Assembly: GCA_016928435.1 (NCBI GenBank)
Contig: JAFGKT010000033.1
Location: 1 to 37,123 of the forward strand
From: Sedimentisphaerales bacterium
Lineage (GTDB): Bacteria > Planctomycetota > Phycisphaerae > Sedimentisphaerales > SM23-30
Reading direction: 5' to 3'
Length of the DNA: 37,123 nucleotides
Position 1 is the stretch's first letter; each line of letters opens with the position of its first letter. This document shows positions 23,620 to 32,082 of the stretch, in pieces. The notes beneath the pieces are model-generated. The model did no database searches, was not told the origin of the DNA, and was given only the letters and a program-made list of their open reading frames with translations. The position numbers were made by a program, and so were the translations under genes.

Positions 23620-24210
23620 ATGAATCTGCCTCAATTAGATAACGCGGATAAATATGTGGGACTGTACGTGGTCGATTTCGCTGAGGCGCGCGAAGGCTGC
23701 GCTGTGGGCTACACAGCTGAGGAAATCGCGACGCTGTTGGAATCGCAAGAGTTTGGCGACATTAAAGTTTATAAGATTCACAATGCTCGGTCCGACGGCA
23801 CATTGGAACTGGCGGGCGTATCCAATGAGCGTTTTCAATTGGAAAGCGGGATGTTTTTTCACTGCTTTGACGACGAGACCGGCAGAGGTGATTATGATCG
23901 GGTTTTGGGCTGGGCGAAACAGGCCCCTACCCCCTGCCGAGCCAAGCTGCAATTAGCACAGGATGAAGGCGGCCAGGTGTTGCTGGCTTTGATTTACCCG
24001 GCTGAGTACGAAGAAGAGATCGGTCAATGGCTGGCGGCTTCAGGATTTCGCGGCCAGGGCGCGGTTGACGCTGGGATCAGTCAGACGCAGAGTTATTACG
24101 AACAGGAATATACGCTATTGCAGCAGGAACAGCTTTGGCCGAGAGAATCGTTGGAACCACGGGATCAGCAAACGCTTTTGGCGGCTGTTGGTGACACTGT
24201 ACAACGGTAG
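23620..24210 (+). CDS. conserved-looking protein of unknown function after tyrS
   Basis: 196 residues from the ATG at 23620; AAGG 8 nt upstream supports it over the in-frame GTG at 23611. I do not recognise a domain. The protein is acidic, without a signal peptide or membrane segment, so it is probably cytoplasmic. It reads as two halves: about 1-85 (YVGLYVVDFAEAREGCAVGY, a strand/helix mix) and about 90-196 (VLLALIYPAEYEEEIGQWLA, then a Q/E-rich YYEQEYTLLQQEQLWPRE). Codon use matches neighbouring genes and the frame is open in the expected spacing, so it is a real gene. Its place 12 nt after tyrS points to a housekeeping setting but gives no function. Confidence 0.8.
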   Translation: MNLPQLDNADKYVGLYVVDFAEAREGCAVGYTAEEIATLLESQEFGDIKVYKIHNARSDGTLELAGVSNERFQLESGMFFHCFDDETGRGDYDRVLGWAKQAPTPCRAKLQLAQDEGGQVLLALIYPAEYEEEIGQWLAASGFRGQGAVDAGISQTQSYYEQEYTLLQQEQLWPRESLEPRDQQTLLAAVGDTVQR

Positions 24211-24562
24211 TACGGTTTGAAAATTAGCTGAGCTTTATTCAAGTGCGTCAAAACCCCCTGACGGGTCATGGGGCTAATCCACGGGACAATATGAGATTAC
24301 TTCCTCAAAAATGGCTTAATCGCGTAGCGGTGTTGGGGCTGGCGGTATTGACCGGCCGCAATCTAAAGGCCTCGTCGCAGCGATTGCGCAAAATGAACTT
24401 CAGCACGGATACGGGCGGAATGGGCGTTCGTTTTTCGGAGAGAGTGCGTAATGTATGGCGTAATAGATGGCTTCGAATTAGACGTTAGTCGTGCCGTTGT
24501 CGCAGGTTCAGCGTAGTCGCGATATAAGATAACACCAACCAACCTCACATAGTGAAACAATC
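24211..24562. other. intergenic region before der
   Basis: An 81-codon frame at 24243-24488 starts with GTG, is very arginine-rich and has no recognised domain or binding site; I do not call it a gene. A CCCC/GGGG pairing near 24255-24276 might be a weak terminator for the tyrS transcript. No convincing promoter for der was found. Confidence 0.4.
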
Positions 24563-25912
24563 ATGGCATTACCAGTAGTAGCAATTGTCGGTCGGCCGAA
24601 TGTGGGCAAGAGCAGTCTGCTCAATTCTTTGGCGGGTCGTATGATAAGTATAGTCGAACCTACCGCGGGGGTTACGCGCGATCGCATAAGCGCTCTGATC
24701 GAGTTGGACGGCCGGTATTTTGAACTGGTTGACACGGGCGGTTACGGCATTGAAGACCACGACAATCTGACCAAACACGTCGAACAACAAATCAGCTTGG
24801 CGATAGACCGGTGCGATTTGGTGTTATTTATGGTTGATGCGCGCGAAGGTGTTGTTACGCTGGACAAAGAGGTGGCTGGGCTGTTGCGGGCCCGAGGCGC
24901 GGAACTACCCGTTCTGCTGGTAGCCAATAAGGCTGACAGTCCCAAGCACGAAAACCTAGTGGGCGAGTTTTTTCAATTGGGGTTCGGCGAACCTATCTGT
25001 GTGTCAGCGATGCACGGCCGGAATCGTACGGAACTGGTGGAGCGGGTACTAGAGGAATTAGCTGACCATGACACCGAAGCGCCTTCGGAAGTGGTAATGA
25101 AGTTGGCGGTAGTGGGCAGGCGCAACGCGGGCAAAAGTACTTTCATTAATGCTTTGGCTGGGGAAGAGCGCGTGATTGTGAGTGAAGTGGCTGGTACCAC
25201 GCGTGACGCTGTCGATGTGCGTTTTGAGAGAGACGGGCGGACTTTTATCGCGATCGATACCGCGGGGCTGCGAAAAAAAGGTAAGATGTCACAGGAGAGC
25301 ATCGAGTTCTACAGCTACACTCGGGCGACCCGTTCGGTTCGGCGCGCGGACGTGGTGCTGATGTTTCTGGACGCCACGGCAGAGATTTCCCAAGTCGATA
25401 AGAAGTTGGCTCGTTATATCTCCGACCAATACAAGCCATGCATTATCGTGGTAAATAAGTGGGACTTGGCCAAGGACCGCGCGACGACGGATGCTTATGT
25501 GGAATATATAGAGCAACTGCTGCCGGGGCTTAGTTTCGCCCCTATCAGTTTTATCACCGCCAACCAAAGCAAAAATGTTCAATCTCTGTTGGATCTGACC
25601 ACAGAAATGTTCAAACAGGCGACTACTCATGTTTCCACGGGCAAAATAAACCGGGCTTTGGAAGCCATCACCAAAGAACGAGCGCCGTCGGCTCGGAGGA
25701 AGATCGGCTTGCCAAAGATATATTATGGCACCCAGGTTTCGATCGCTCCGCCTTCTTTATTGTTGTTCGTGAATAATCCTTCCGCTTTTGATGATAATTA
25801 TCAGCGGTTCCTTATAAATCGATTGCGTGAGACGCTGCCTTTCTCGGAAGTACCCATTCGCGTAATGTTGCGAAACCGTCGTGAGCAGAACGAAGACGAG
25901 AAAGGCGACTAA
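24563..25912 (+). CDS. der: ribosome-assembly GTPase Der (EngA)
   Basis: 449 residues with the tandem G-domains that define Der, needed for 50S subunit maturation. The first domain has GRPNVGKSS (10-18), a switch region AGVTRD, DTGGYG and NKAD. The second has GRRNAGKST (about 188-196), AGTTRDAVD, DTAGLRKKG and NKWDLA. The C-terminal KH-like domain (about 360-440) holds KIYYGTQVSIAPPSLLLFVN and YQRFLINRLRETLPF. No Shine-Dalgarno site is clear. The lipoprotein gene begins 21 nt after its stop, so they are probably in one transcript. Confidence 0.97.
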   Translation: MALPVVAIVGRPNVGKSSLLNSLAGRMISIVEPTAGVTRDRISALIELDGRYFELVDTGGYGIEDHDNLTKHVEQQISLAIDRCDLVLFMVDAREGVVTLDKEVAGLLRARGAELPVLLVANKADSPKHENLVGEFFQLGFGEPICVSAMHGRNRTELVERVLEELADHDTEAPSEVVMKLAVVGRRNAGKSTFINALAGEERVIVSEVAGTTRDAVDVRFERDGRTFIAIDTAGLRKKGKMSQESIEFYSYTRATRSVRRADVVLMFLDATAEISQVDKKLARYISDQYKPCIIVVNKWDLAKDRATTDAYVEYIEQLLPGLSFAPISFITANQSKNVQSLLDLTTEMFKQATTHVSTGKINRALEAITKERAPSARRKIGLPKIYYGTQVSIAPPSLLLFVNNPSAFDDNYQRFLINRLRETLPFSEVPIRVMLRNRREQNEDEKGD

Positions 25913-25933
25913 GACGCTGATTGGAACTATTTT

Positions 25934-26848
25934 ATGAAGCGACTTGTGTGTATTTTTCTGGGCTTGACTTTGGGGTTTCTAATGGGGGGTTGTGATCCTG
26001 AAGATCAGATCGATGAGCAGTTTATCGCCAATAGTCCTTTCCGGTCGCAATCACACACCGATATTTCGGAAATTCATATCATCACGTGTACTTATCACGC
26101 TTTTGAGATATCCGCGAACGTCGATGCTGTTTCCTGGCTGCGTGAGGCTGAGCGGTCAAGTGTGCAGACCGACTCGGCAGAAGCTGGTGATTCGCAGAAT
26201 CCTCCCGCATCGCAGCCGATACGGTTCAGCACCAGCGGCTTCAACAACGAACAGACACGTAATTGGCAAAATAATGGTTTGTATGTCGCGGCTTTGCCCA
26301 ATGAAGATTGGCAGCAATTGCGCGAGCGGATCATTGCCTCGAACGCGATTACGCTGCCGATGTGGCAAGGGCTTATTCGCCGATCAGACGCCATAATGGA
26401 ACTGCCCCTAGGCACTTTGCAGCAAGCAACCAGCGTGTTTGTCAGCGATTGTGACGGTGGGCTGCGAGGGTATAGTCTGCCGGCAGGTAAGGGGATTATG
26501 CGGCTGAATGCCACAATTGAGGAGTTTTCGCCCCGTCGTCGGGTGTATTTTGAGGTGGTGCCCGTGGTACAAAGCAGCGACGTGGACGAGGAATTTGGGC
26601 AAGATGAGCAAGGAACCCTTAGGTTATTGACAAGAAATCCAGAAATCCTGTTTGACCAATTGCGTCTTGGTGGTATTCTAGAGGATAATTGGTCAATTTG
26701 TATTGTCGCAGAGTCTGCCGGCAGTAGGATCGACAGCATAGGTCAGATCCTTATGGCAAACCAGAGCGCAAGCGAGAATCGGCAAATCGTTGTTCTGATT
26801 ACTCTGGAGATCCAGACCGGCCAAGAGCTACAAAGCACAGTGCAATAG
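25934..26848 (+). CDS. putative lipoprotein of unknown function
   Basis: 304 residues. The N-terminus MKRLVCIFLGLTLGFLMGGC is a lipoprotein signal with the lipidated cysteine at position 20 (lipobox LMGGC, slightly off consensus), so the mature protein should be anchored to a membrane. No further domain is recognised. The rest alternates strands and polar loops: a probable disordered stretch at about 75-95 (QTDSAEAGDSQNPPASQP), then NNGLYVAALPNEDWQQL and PRRRVYFEVVPVVQ. It has no membrane helix after the signal. It sits between der and a histidine kinase; a role in envelope sensing is possible but speculative. Confidence 0.85.
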   Translation: MKRLVCIFLGLTLGFLMGGCDPEDQIDEQFIANSPFRSQSHTDISEIHIITCTYHAFEISANVDAVSWLREAERSSVQTDSAEAGDSQNPPASQPIRFSTSGFNNEQTRNWQNNGLYVAALPNEDWQQLRERIIASNAITLPMWQGLIRRSDAIMELPLGTLQQATSVFVSDCDGGLRGYSLPAGKGIMRLNATIEEFSPRRRVYFEVVPVVQSSDVDEEFGQDEQGTLRLLTRNPEILFDQLRLGGILEDNWSICIVAESAGSRIDSIGQILMANQSASENRQIVVLITLEIQTGQELQSTVQ

Positions 26849-26934
26849 AAGCCGACTCGGCATATGGGCGATAGCGGTCGAGGTCAAATGGATACTATTA
26901 TCCGCTAATTTTCTTTCATACGGGGTTTTTTAAG

Positions 26935-28044
26935 TTGTGCCCAGACCAACAGCCAGCTAAGAACGGCAACAATATTCAGTCGTCTTATTACCGCCATTTG
27001 TTTGAATGCGCGGGTTTCGCGATCATAGGAACCGACTGCCAAGGGTTGATCGTCAACTGTAATCATATGGCAGAGACGCTGTTTCATACCGACAGCTCCC
27101 ATCTGATCGGGCGGCACATAGGCCATGTTATACCCTCAGCCAACGCCAAGGAATTGCAGCGTGCCTTGGAAAAAGCCATTGAAGGACAAACCAGCGAACT
27201 GGAAGTAGTGCAGGATCCGGACATCAGCAATTCGCGAACTCTGGCGGTAGTGATTTCTCCGGTATTGGATGACGATAGAAACCTGCTGGGCTTGGCGGCG
27301 TGGGCGCGGGACATTTCAAATCGTAAGATTCTGCAGAGACAACTGATCCAAGCGGAAAAGATGGTTTCGCTGGGTACGCTGGCTTCTGGGGTGGCGCATC
27401 ATTTCAACAATATTATTGCCGGTGTAGCTACGTTTGTCGATTACGCTTTGAATTGCGATAACCCGCAATCGAGCCGGCGGGCACTACAGATGACCGCTGA
27501 AGCCGCCAATCGCATCAGCCACATCACGAAATCACTGCTGACATTCGCTGAGAAGGATGTGCGTGAATTCGATTTGTCGGACTTGACTGAAGTTGTGCTG
27601 ACTTTTTGCCACTTGGTTGAAAAACCACTGCGAGAGAAGCATATCGAACTTAAACTGGATCTTAACGTGGTGCCGGTTTACGAAGTACCGGGTTCGCGAA
27701 TGCACCAGGTGTTAGGAAACTTGCTCGACAACGCTGAGCGTGCCATGCCCGAGGGCGGCAAAATAACCATATGCTTGCGCAGCAGAGGCAATTACGTCGA
27801 ATTGATGTTCACAGACAGCGGCTGCGGCATCAGCAACGAAGACTTACCTCACATTTTTGAGCCATTCTTCACCACTCAGGGAACCAGCAGCGGGGGTAAT
27901 CTGCCTTGTGCCGGACTGGGCCTGTCGGTGGTACACGGTATCGTCGGTGAACTGGGCGGTGATACCCGTGTAGCCAGCAAAGTTGGCCAAGGGACGACTT
28001 TTGTTCTGCGTTTTCCTTTGCCCAAAGAAGACAAGAAGCAATAA
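26935..28044 (+). CDS. soluble PAS-domain sensor histidine kinase (NtrB-like)
   Basis: 369 residues. A PAS domain covers about 18-130 (FECAGFAIIGTDCQGLIVNC, AAWARDISNRK). The HisKA region has the phospho-acceptor H155 in SGVAHHFNNIIAG. The HATPase domain includes GNLLDNAERAMPEGG (N box), DSGCGISNEDLPHIFEPFFTT (G1 and F) and GLGLSVVHGIVGELGG (G2). No membrane segment is present, so it senses an internal signal. No response regulator lies in the window, making it an orphan here. The start is uncertain: TTG at 26935 has no binding site, and the first 17 residues look non-domain. It is 87 nt after the lipoprotein and 39 nt before the nitrilase gene. Confidence 0.9.
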   Translation: MCPDQQPAKNGNNIQSSYYRHLFECAGFAIIGTDCQGLIVNCNHMAETLFHTDSSHLIGRHIGHVIPSANAKELQRALEKAIEGQTSELEVVQDPDISNSRTLAVVISPVLDDDRNLLGLAAWARDISNRKILQRQLIQAEKMVSLGTLASGVAHHFNNIIAGVATFVDYALNCDNPQSSRRALQMTAEAANRISHITKSLLTFAEKDVREFDLSDLTEVVLTFCHLVEKPLREKHIELKLDLNVVPVYEVPGSRMHQVLGNLLDNAERAMPEGGKITICLRSRGNYVELMFTDSGCGISNEDLPHIFEPFFTTQGTSSGGNLPCAGLGLSVVHGIVGELGGDTRVASKVGQGTTFVLRFPLPKEDKKQ

Positions 28045-28083
28045 ACCCGGCTTAATCGCGCCGATTGCAGACCCATCACAAAC

Positions 28084-28929
28084 ATGACCAAAAAACTCAA
28101 AGTCGCAACTTGTCAGTTTCCGGTATCCGCCTCTATCGTTCGCAATACGCGGTATATTCTTGATTTTATGAAGCAAGCCAAGCGCAGGCGCGCGGAGCTG
28201 GTGCACTTTTCCGAATGCGCGTTGAGCGGCTATGCCGGTATCGATCACGCCAGTCTTGATGGTTTCGACTGGGAGCAACTGAAAGAGTGTACGCAAGAAA
28301 TTATGGCGTTGGCTGGGCAATTAGGAATCTGGGTGGTTCTGGGCAGTCAGCATCCGCTTACGCCTCCGCACAAACCTCACAACTGCTTATACTTGATAAG
28401 CCCGAAAGGCAAGATAAAAGATCGCTACGACAAACGCTTTTGCATGCCCAACGAGCAGAGGCACTACAGCGTGGGGGATCATTTTGTAATATTCACAGTG
28501 AACAAGATTCGCTGCGCTTTACTGATTTGCTTTGACTTGCGTTTTCCGGAACTGTATCGCGAGTTGAAGCGTCAAAAGGTTGATTGTATTTTCCAGTCTT
28601 TTTATAACGCGCGACAAAAGCAGGCTTCGGTTCACACGCATATTATGCGTCAGACGATGCAGGCAAGGGCCGCGAGTAACGCTTTTTGGGTGAGTATGGC
28701 TAATTCCTCCGCGCGTATATCGCCTTATGGCTCCTGCGTAATTCAGCCCGACGGCAAAATCATCGCGCAATTGCCAACCAATCGCAGCGGAATAACAGTC
28801 AATACCATCGATCTCAATTTGAAATTTTACGACCCCATGATCGGTTTGCGCGAAAAAGCGATGCGTGGAATGCTCAGTAGTGACCCGCCCATATCCGATG
28901 CCCGCTCTGACAATCGCACTTCTCTCTAG
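28084..28929 (+). CDS. nitrilase-superfamily carbon-nitrogen hydrolase
   Basis: 281 residues. The catalytic Glu-Lys-Cys triad is visible: E44 in HFSECALSGY, K117 in RYDKRFC and C149 in ALLICFDLRFPEL. Further signatures are VATCQFPVSASI at the start and RAASNAFWVSMANSS. The family hydrolyses amide bonds, mostly as omega-amidases, carbamoylases or N-acyl amidases; this one cannot be placed in a branch by eye. Cytoplasmic, no signal. No Shine-Dalgarno site is clear. It converges with the MEMO1-family gene, 29 nt apart, and follows a histidine kinase in the same direction. Confidence 0.92.
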   Translation: MTKKLKVATCQFPVSASIVRNTRYILDFMKQAKRRRAELVHFSECALSGYAGIDHASLDGFDWEQLKECTQEIMALAGQLGIWVVLGSQHPLTPPHKPHNCLYLISPKGKIKDRYDKRFCMPNEQRHYSVGDHFVIFTVNKIRCALLICFDLRFPELYRELKRQKVDCIFQSFYNARQKQASVHTHIMRQTMQARAASNAFWVSMANSSARISPYGSCVIQPDGKIIAQLPTNRSGITVNTIDLNLKFYDPMIGLREKAMRGMLSSDPPISDARSDNRTSL

Positions 28930-28958
28930 TGGTGCGCAGAAGCTAAATTTTCCGGCTG

Positions 28959-29840
28959 TCAGGTTCCAAAGACAATAGCGGCATAACCGACGCTGTCGTC
29001 GGCTTCACGGCCAAAACGCTCGGCCATGACCTCGGCACTGGTGGTATGGGCCAGGAGAAGTGATTTTTCGGCGCCCAGTTCATTGGCGGCCGCCACTGCC
29101 GCGGCGACGGCGCCGGCCCCGCAAGCATTGTGATACATCTGGGCGGACTCGACGAGAGTATCGGCTCGCATCGATAAAGCCATGTCAATAAAATACTTAT
29201 CGTTAGTATCTTTGGCCCAGCGGACCGCCTCGGCGCCGGTTCCCATGGGGGTATAACCATAAGATGGTCCATAATGGGTCAGATCCGTACTGGCTAAGCA
29301 GACAATTTTTTTGTCCAATGAGGCAATCGCTTGGCCAATGACTTTGCCTATCTCGTGGGCATCATCAACAGGCGGGACCATGATGGGCACGATTTTGCTC
29401 TCCGGGAAAAAATGCTGGATCATCGGCACAAGCACTTCGATGGAGTGTTCCCGCTGATGAGCATTGCGGTCGGCTTGGATTAATGGACAATTTTGACCTA
29501 TAATACTCCGGACCGTTTCTGGGTCAATTTCGATTTCACCAAGAGGGCTCTTCCAGGCACCCTTATCGTAAAGTATGCCAAAATTTGACCTTACAGTGTG
29601 AACCGCCCCCATAACGATGAAGGTATCCACTTTTTGGCGTTTAGCGATGGCGGCGATGGTCATGGCGGCCAAGTCGCCGCTGAATACCCAACCGGCATGT
29701 GGTACTACCGCAGCGAGTATAGAATCGGGAATTCCATCGGGCAAGGGGCGTTTCTTGGCCATTTGGCTGATCTGCGCCTTGCAAGCATCCGCTGATGCGT
29801 CATAGAATTGCCCTGCTACCGCTGGGGGCCTTACCGACAT
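28959..29840 (-). CDS. amrB: MEMO1-family protein (AmmeMemoRadiSam system protein B)
   Basis: 293 residues from the ATG at 29840; AGGAG lies 7 nt upstream, so the in-frame GTG at 29846 is less likely. Landmarks: RPPAVAGQFYDAS at the start, VPHAGWVFSG, STDLTHYGP and MYHNACGAGAV. H48, H81 and C240 line up with the metal-binding H49, H81 and C244 of human MEMO1. In bacteria the gene is often near a radical SAM gene and an AMMECR1 gene; neither is in this window, so it stands alone. The function is not settled. The copy is intact. Confidence 0.92.
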   Translation of the reverse strand: MSVRPPAVAGQFYDASADACKAQISQMAKKRPLPDGIPDSILAAVVPHAGWVFSGDLAAMTIAAIAKRQKVDTFIVMGAVHTVRSNFGILYDKGAWKSPLGEIEIDPETVRSIIGQNCPLIQADRNAHQREHSIEVLVPMIQHFFPESKIVPIMVPPVDDAHEIGKVIGQAIASLDKKIVCLASTDLTHYGPSYGYTPMGTGAEAVRWAKDTNDKYFIDMALSMRADTLVESAQMYHNACGAGAVAAAVAAANELGAEKSLLLAHTTSAEVMAERFGREADDSVGYAAIVFGT

Positions 29841-29875
29841 GCACACACTCCTATAGCAACTATGCGAAAAACCAA

Positions 29876-29904
29876 ATTATCCGATCATTAGACACTAATA
29901 GCAA
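29876..29904 (-). promoter_or_regulatory. promoter of the MEMO1-family gene
   Basis: On the minus strand, TTGCTA (29899-29904), a 17-nt spacer and GATAAT (29876-29881). The leader would be about 30 nt. Confidence 0.45.
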
Positions 29905-29960
29905 AGGCTCAATCAACACCGAAGTAACCGGTGAACAAGTGGTCATGCCACCCTTTGAGG

Positions 29961-29989
29961 TTGACAGAAATCATCTGATATATTATGAT
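29961..29989 (+). promoter_or_regulatory. efp promoter
   Basis: TTGACA (29961-29966), a 17-nt spacer and TATGAT (29984-29989). A near-perfect sigma70 match. The leader to the efp ATG would be about 168 nt. Two small inverted repeats lie just upstream, at 29919-29935 (CACCG/CGGTG) and 29940-29952 (GTGG/CCAC). Confidence 0.65.
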
Positions 29990-30163
29990 TCTGCCTCTTG
30001 TACAGCCTGAATGGCGTTGCTCACGTTGTGCGAAATCACCCACATAATCCTGGGGCACAATGTCGAAACGCATTACAAACCGGCGTGTAGTTTAACCGGA
30101 ATAAGCCTTTATAGGCAACAACAAATAATACTCGATCACCCCTATGTTACCGAAAGCTATGAG

Positions 30164-30730
30164 ATGATTAAAGCCACAGAAATGAAAAAAGGTATGGTTT
30201 TGAAGGTGGATGGCAAACTAGTTGTAGTGTTGGACTATCAGCACGTGAAACTAGGCAAAGGCGGCGCGGTACTCCAGACCAAGTTCAAAGACGTACTCGA
30301 AGGAAACGTGACTAACAAGAGAATCCGCAGCGAAGAGACTTTGGAAGACGTTTATGTCGATCGTCAGAACTATGAGTACCTATATTCGGCTGGGCCTGAT
30401 GAGCACGTCTTGATGCACAAAGAGACTTTTGATCAGATAACCATCGACGGCGAGATGTTCGGCGATGGTCCGAAATACTGCAAACCCAACACCGATGTGC
30501 AAATTCAGTTCTTTGACGGCAAGCCGCTGGCGGTAGATCTGCCGAATTCCGTTGAGCTGGAAGTGATTGACACCGCTCCGGAACTCAAAGGCGCCACCGC
30601 TACCAATCAATACAAACCAGCCACTCTGGAGACCGACCTAATTATAGCTGTGCCGCCCTTTATAAAACTGGGTGATGTTTTGCGCGTTGATACCCGCAGC
30701 GGCGAATATATCGAGCGTGTCAAGAACTAG
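30164..30730 (+). CDS. efp: translation elongation factor P
   Basis: 188 residues from the ATG at 30164. The frame stays open to 30011, but homology to EF-P begins at MIKATEMKKGMVLKVDGK, so the longer start is rejected. EF-P relieves ribosome stalling at proline runs. Domain I carries the loop VKLGKGGAVLQTKF; K32 is the position modified in E. coli (K34). Domains II and III follow (GEMFGDGPKYCKPNTDVQI; TNQYKPATLETDLIIAVPPF; KLGDVLRVDTRSGEYIERV). The loop has a leucine where E. coli has proline (KLGKG for KPGKG). No epmA-type gene is in the window. It has its own good promoter. Confidence 0.97.
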   Translation: MIKATEMKKGMVLKVDGKLVVVLDYQHVKLGKGGAVLQTKFKDVLEGNVTNKRIRSEETLEDVYVDRQNYEYLYSAGPDEHVLMHKETFDQITIDGEMFGDGPKYCKPNTDVQIQFFDGKPLAVDLPNSVELEVIDTAPELKGATATNQYKPATLETDLIIAVPPFIKLGDVLRVDTRSGEYIERVKN

Positions 30731-30844
30731 CACAGACATAACCATCCGCAACATCTATGTTGGCAGAATAGCCAGACAGCGGATGTCTGAAAACATCTCT
30801 TTACGAGCCAACCTCACAACCATACATTTTGGCAGGAGCCTCCA

Positions 30845-31810
30845 ATGACACCTCGCGAAAAATTCATCACCGCGTTAGAAGGCGGACAATGCGAAGGCCG
30901 GGTGCCTCATTTTGAATTAGTCTTCTTCCTCACGATGGAGGCTTTTGGACGCATACACCCCACACAGCGTTATTTCGGCCAATGGCGGCAAATGTCGCAA
31001 AGCGAACGCGGCCTGCATATTCGCGACATCGCGGATCTTTATATCACCACCGCCCAACATTATGAGCATTCAGCCATCTTCTTTCATCCTCCGGGCGGTT
31101 GGAACGCCGATACTGACGAAGAAACCATGCGAGTTTTCGATGCGATTCGCGAGCAATCCGGCATGGAATACTTCTTGATGATGCACGGCGACGCCACTTA
31201 TTCCGTACCCGACGGCGACAGTATGATGCAGTTCGTCAGTGATATTGCTGACAAGCCTGAGGAGATTAAGGATCGGGCAAAGCGCCAAGTTGAAGCCGCT
31301 CTTCAACGCGGCGAGAAATATAAAGCCCACGGCGCTCTCGACGGAATGGCTCTTTGCAGCGACTACTGCTTCAACAACGCGCCGTTTCTTTCGCCGAGAA
31401 TGTTCGATGAGTTTGTCACGCCTTATTTGGTCGAACTAGTGGCTGGGTATCGTGAGATGGGGTTCTATGTAATCAAACATACCGACGGGAACATTATGCC
31501 GATCCTGGATTCACTCATGGCCGCCAAGCCGCACGCATTGCACAGCCTCGATCCTCAAGGCGGTGTCGATATGGCGGAAATGAAAAAACTCGTCGGCGAC
31601 AAAGTATGCCTGATCGGCAACGTCAACTGCGGGCTGCTCGATACGGGCACCGAAGAGCAAGCCATCGAGTCGGCGCGTTACGCACTCAAGCATGGCATGC
31701 CCAACGGCGGTTACATTTTCAGCACCAGCAATTGCATCTATACGGGCATGGCTCTAAAACGCTACGAACTCATTTTGGATGTTTGGCGCAAAGAAGGAAA
31801 TTACGCCTGA
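30845..31810 (+). CDS. uroporphyrinogen decarboxylase (URO-D) family protein
   Basis: 321 residues with the URO-D TIM-barrel pattern: MTPREKFITALEGG at the start, RMFDEFVTPYLVELV, YVIKHTDGNIMPILD, HSLDPQGGVDMAEMKK and VCLIGNVNCGLLDTGT. It resembles the MtaA/CmuA-type corrinoid methyltransferase branch more than HemE, because the HemE arginine-rich N-terminal motif is missing. A likely role is methyl transfer with a corrinoid partner or a related C1 reaction; no corrinoid protein is encoded nearby. AGGAG lies 6 nt before the ATG. It follows efp by 114 nt, across a small hairpin (CAGACA/TGTCTG, 30773-30789). Confidence 0.88.
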   Translation: MTPREKFITALEGGQCEGRVPHFELVFFLTMEAFGRIHPTQRYFGQWRQMSQSERGLHIRDIADLYITTAQHYEHSAIFFHPPGGWNADTDEETMRVFDAIREQSGMEYFLMMHGDATYSVPDGDSMMQFVSDIADKPEEIKDRAKRQVEAALQRGEKYKAHGALDGMALCSDYCFNNAPFLSPRMFDEFVTPYLVELVAGYREMGFYVIKHTDGNIMPILDSLMAAKPHALHSLDPQGGVDMAEMKKLVGDKVCLIGNVNCGLLDTGTEEQAIESARYALKHGMPNGGYIFSTSNCIYTGMALKRYELILDVWRKEGNYA

Positions 31811-31972
31811 TCCTAGATTGCTTTCCGAGCGATATCACATTGTGAACCACCATGTTTTCGCAAAGCGTCTTGGCTGAATCCCTATCTGCGGCCGACCGGC
31901 TAGACACGGCCTTTCAATGCCGAATGTCGCGACTAAGAAAGTCGTTGCATCAACTGTCGAAACGTGTTTAAT

Positions 31973-31978
31973 TATAAT
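31973..31978 (+). promoter_or_regulatory. -10 element (TATAAT) upstream of secA
   Basis: A perfect TATAAT. A -35 at the usual distance is poor (TTGCAT at 31945 gives a 22-nt spacer). Transcription would start near 31985, at or after the ATG at 31984, which argues that secA is translated from 32083. Confidence 0.4.
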
Positions 31979-32082
31979 AACTTATGAAAACACTCGGCAG
32001 TGCCGCTAGAGGCAGCCGACGGCGTATAAACAGAGCCGATCCTGCGACACAAACTACTTATAAACAAGAGGTTATCGTTAAT

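Noticed and set aside
24243-24488. 81-codon plus-strand ORF before der
   Set aside because: GTG start without a binding site, extremely arginine-rich, no recognisable motif; probably chance.
30011-30163. Longer EF-P start at 30011
   Set aside because: EF-P homology begins at the ATG at 30164 and the length from there (188) is the family norm.
31984-32082. Longer SecA start at 31984
   Set aside because: It adds 33 residues rich in arginine that are not SecA-like, and the likely transcription start coincides with it.
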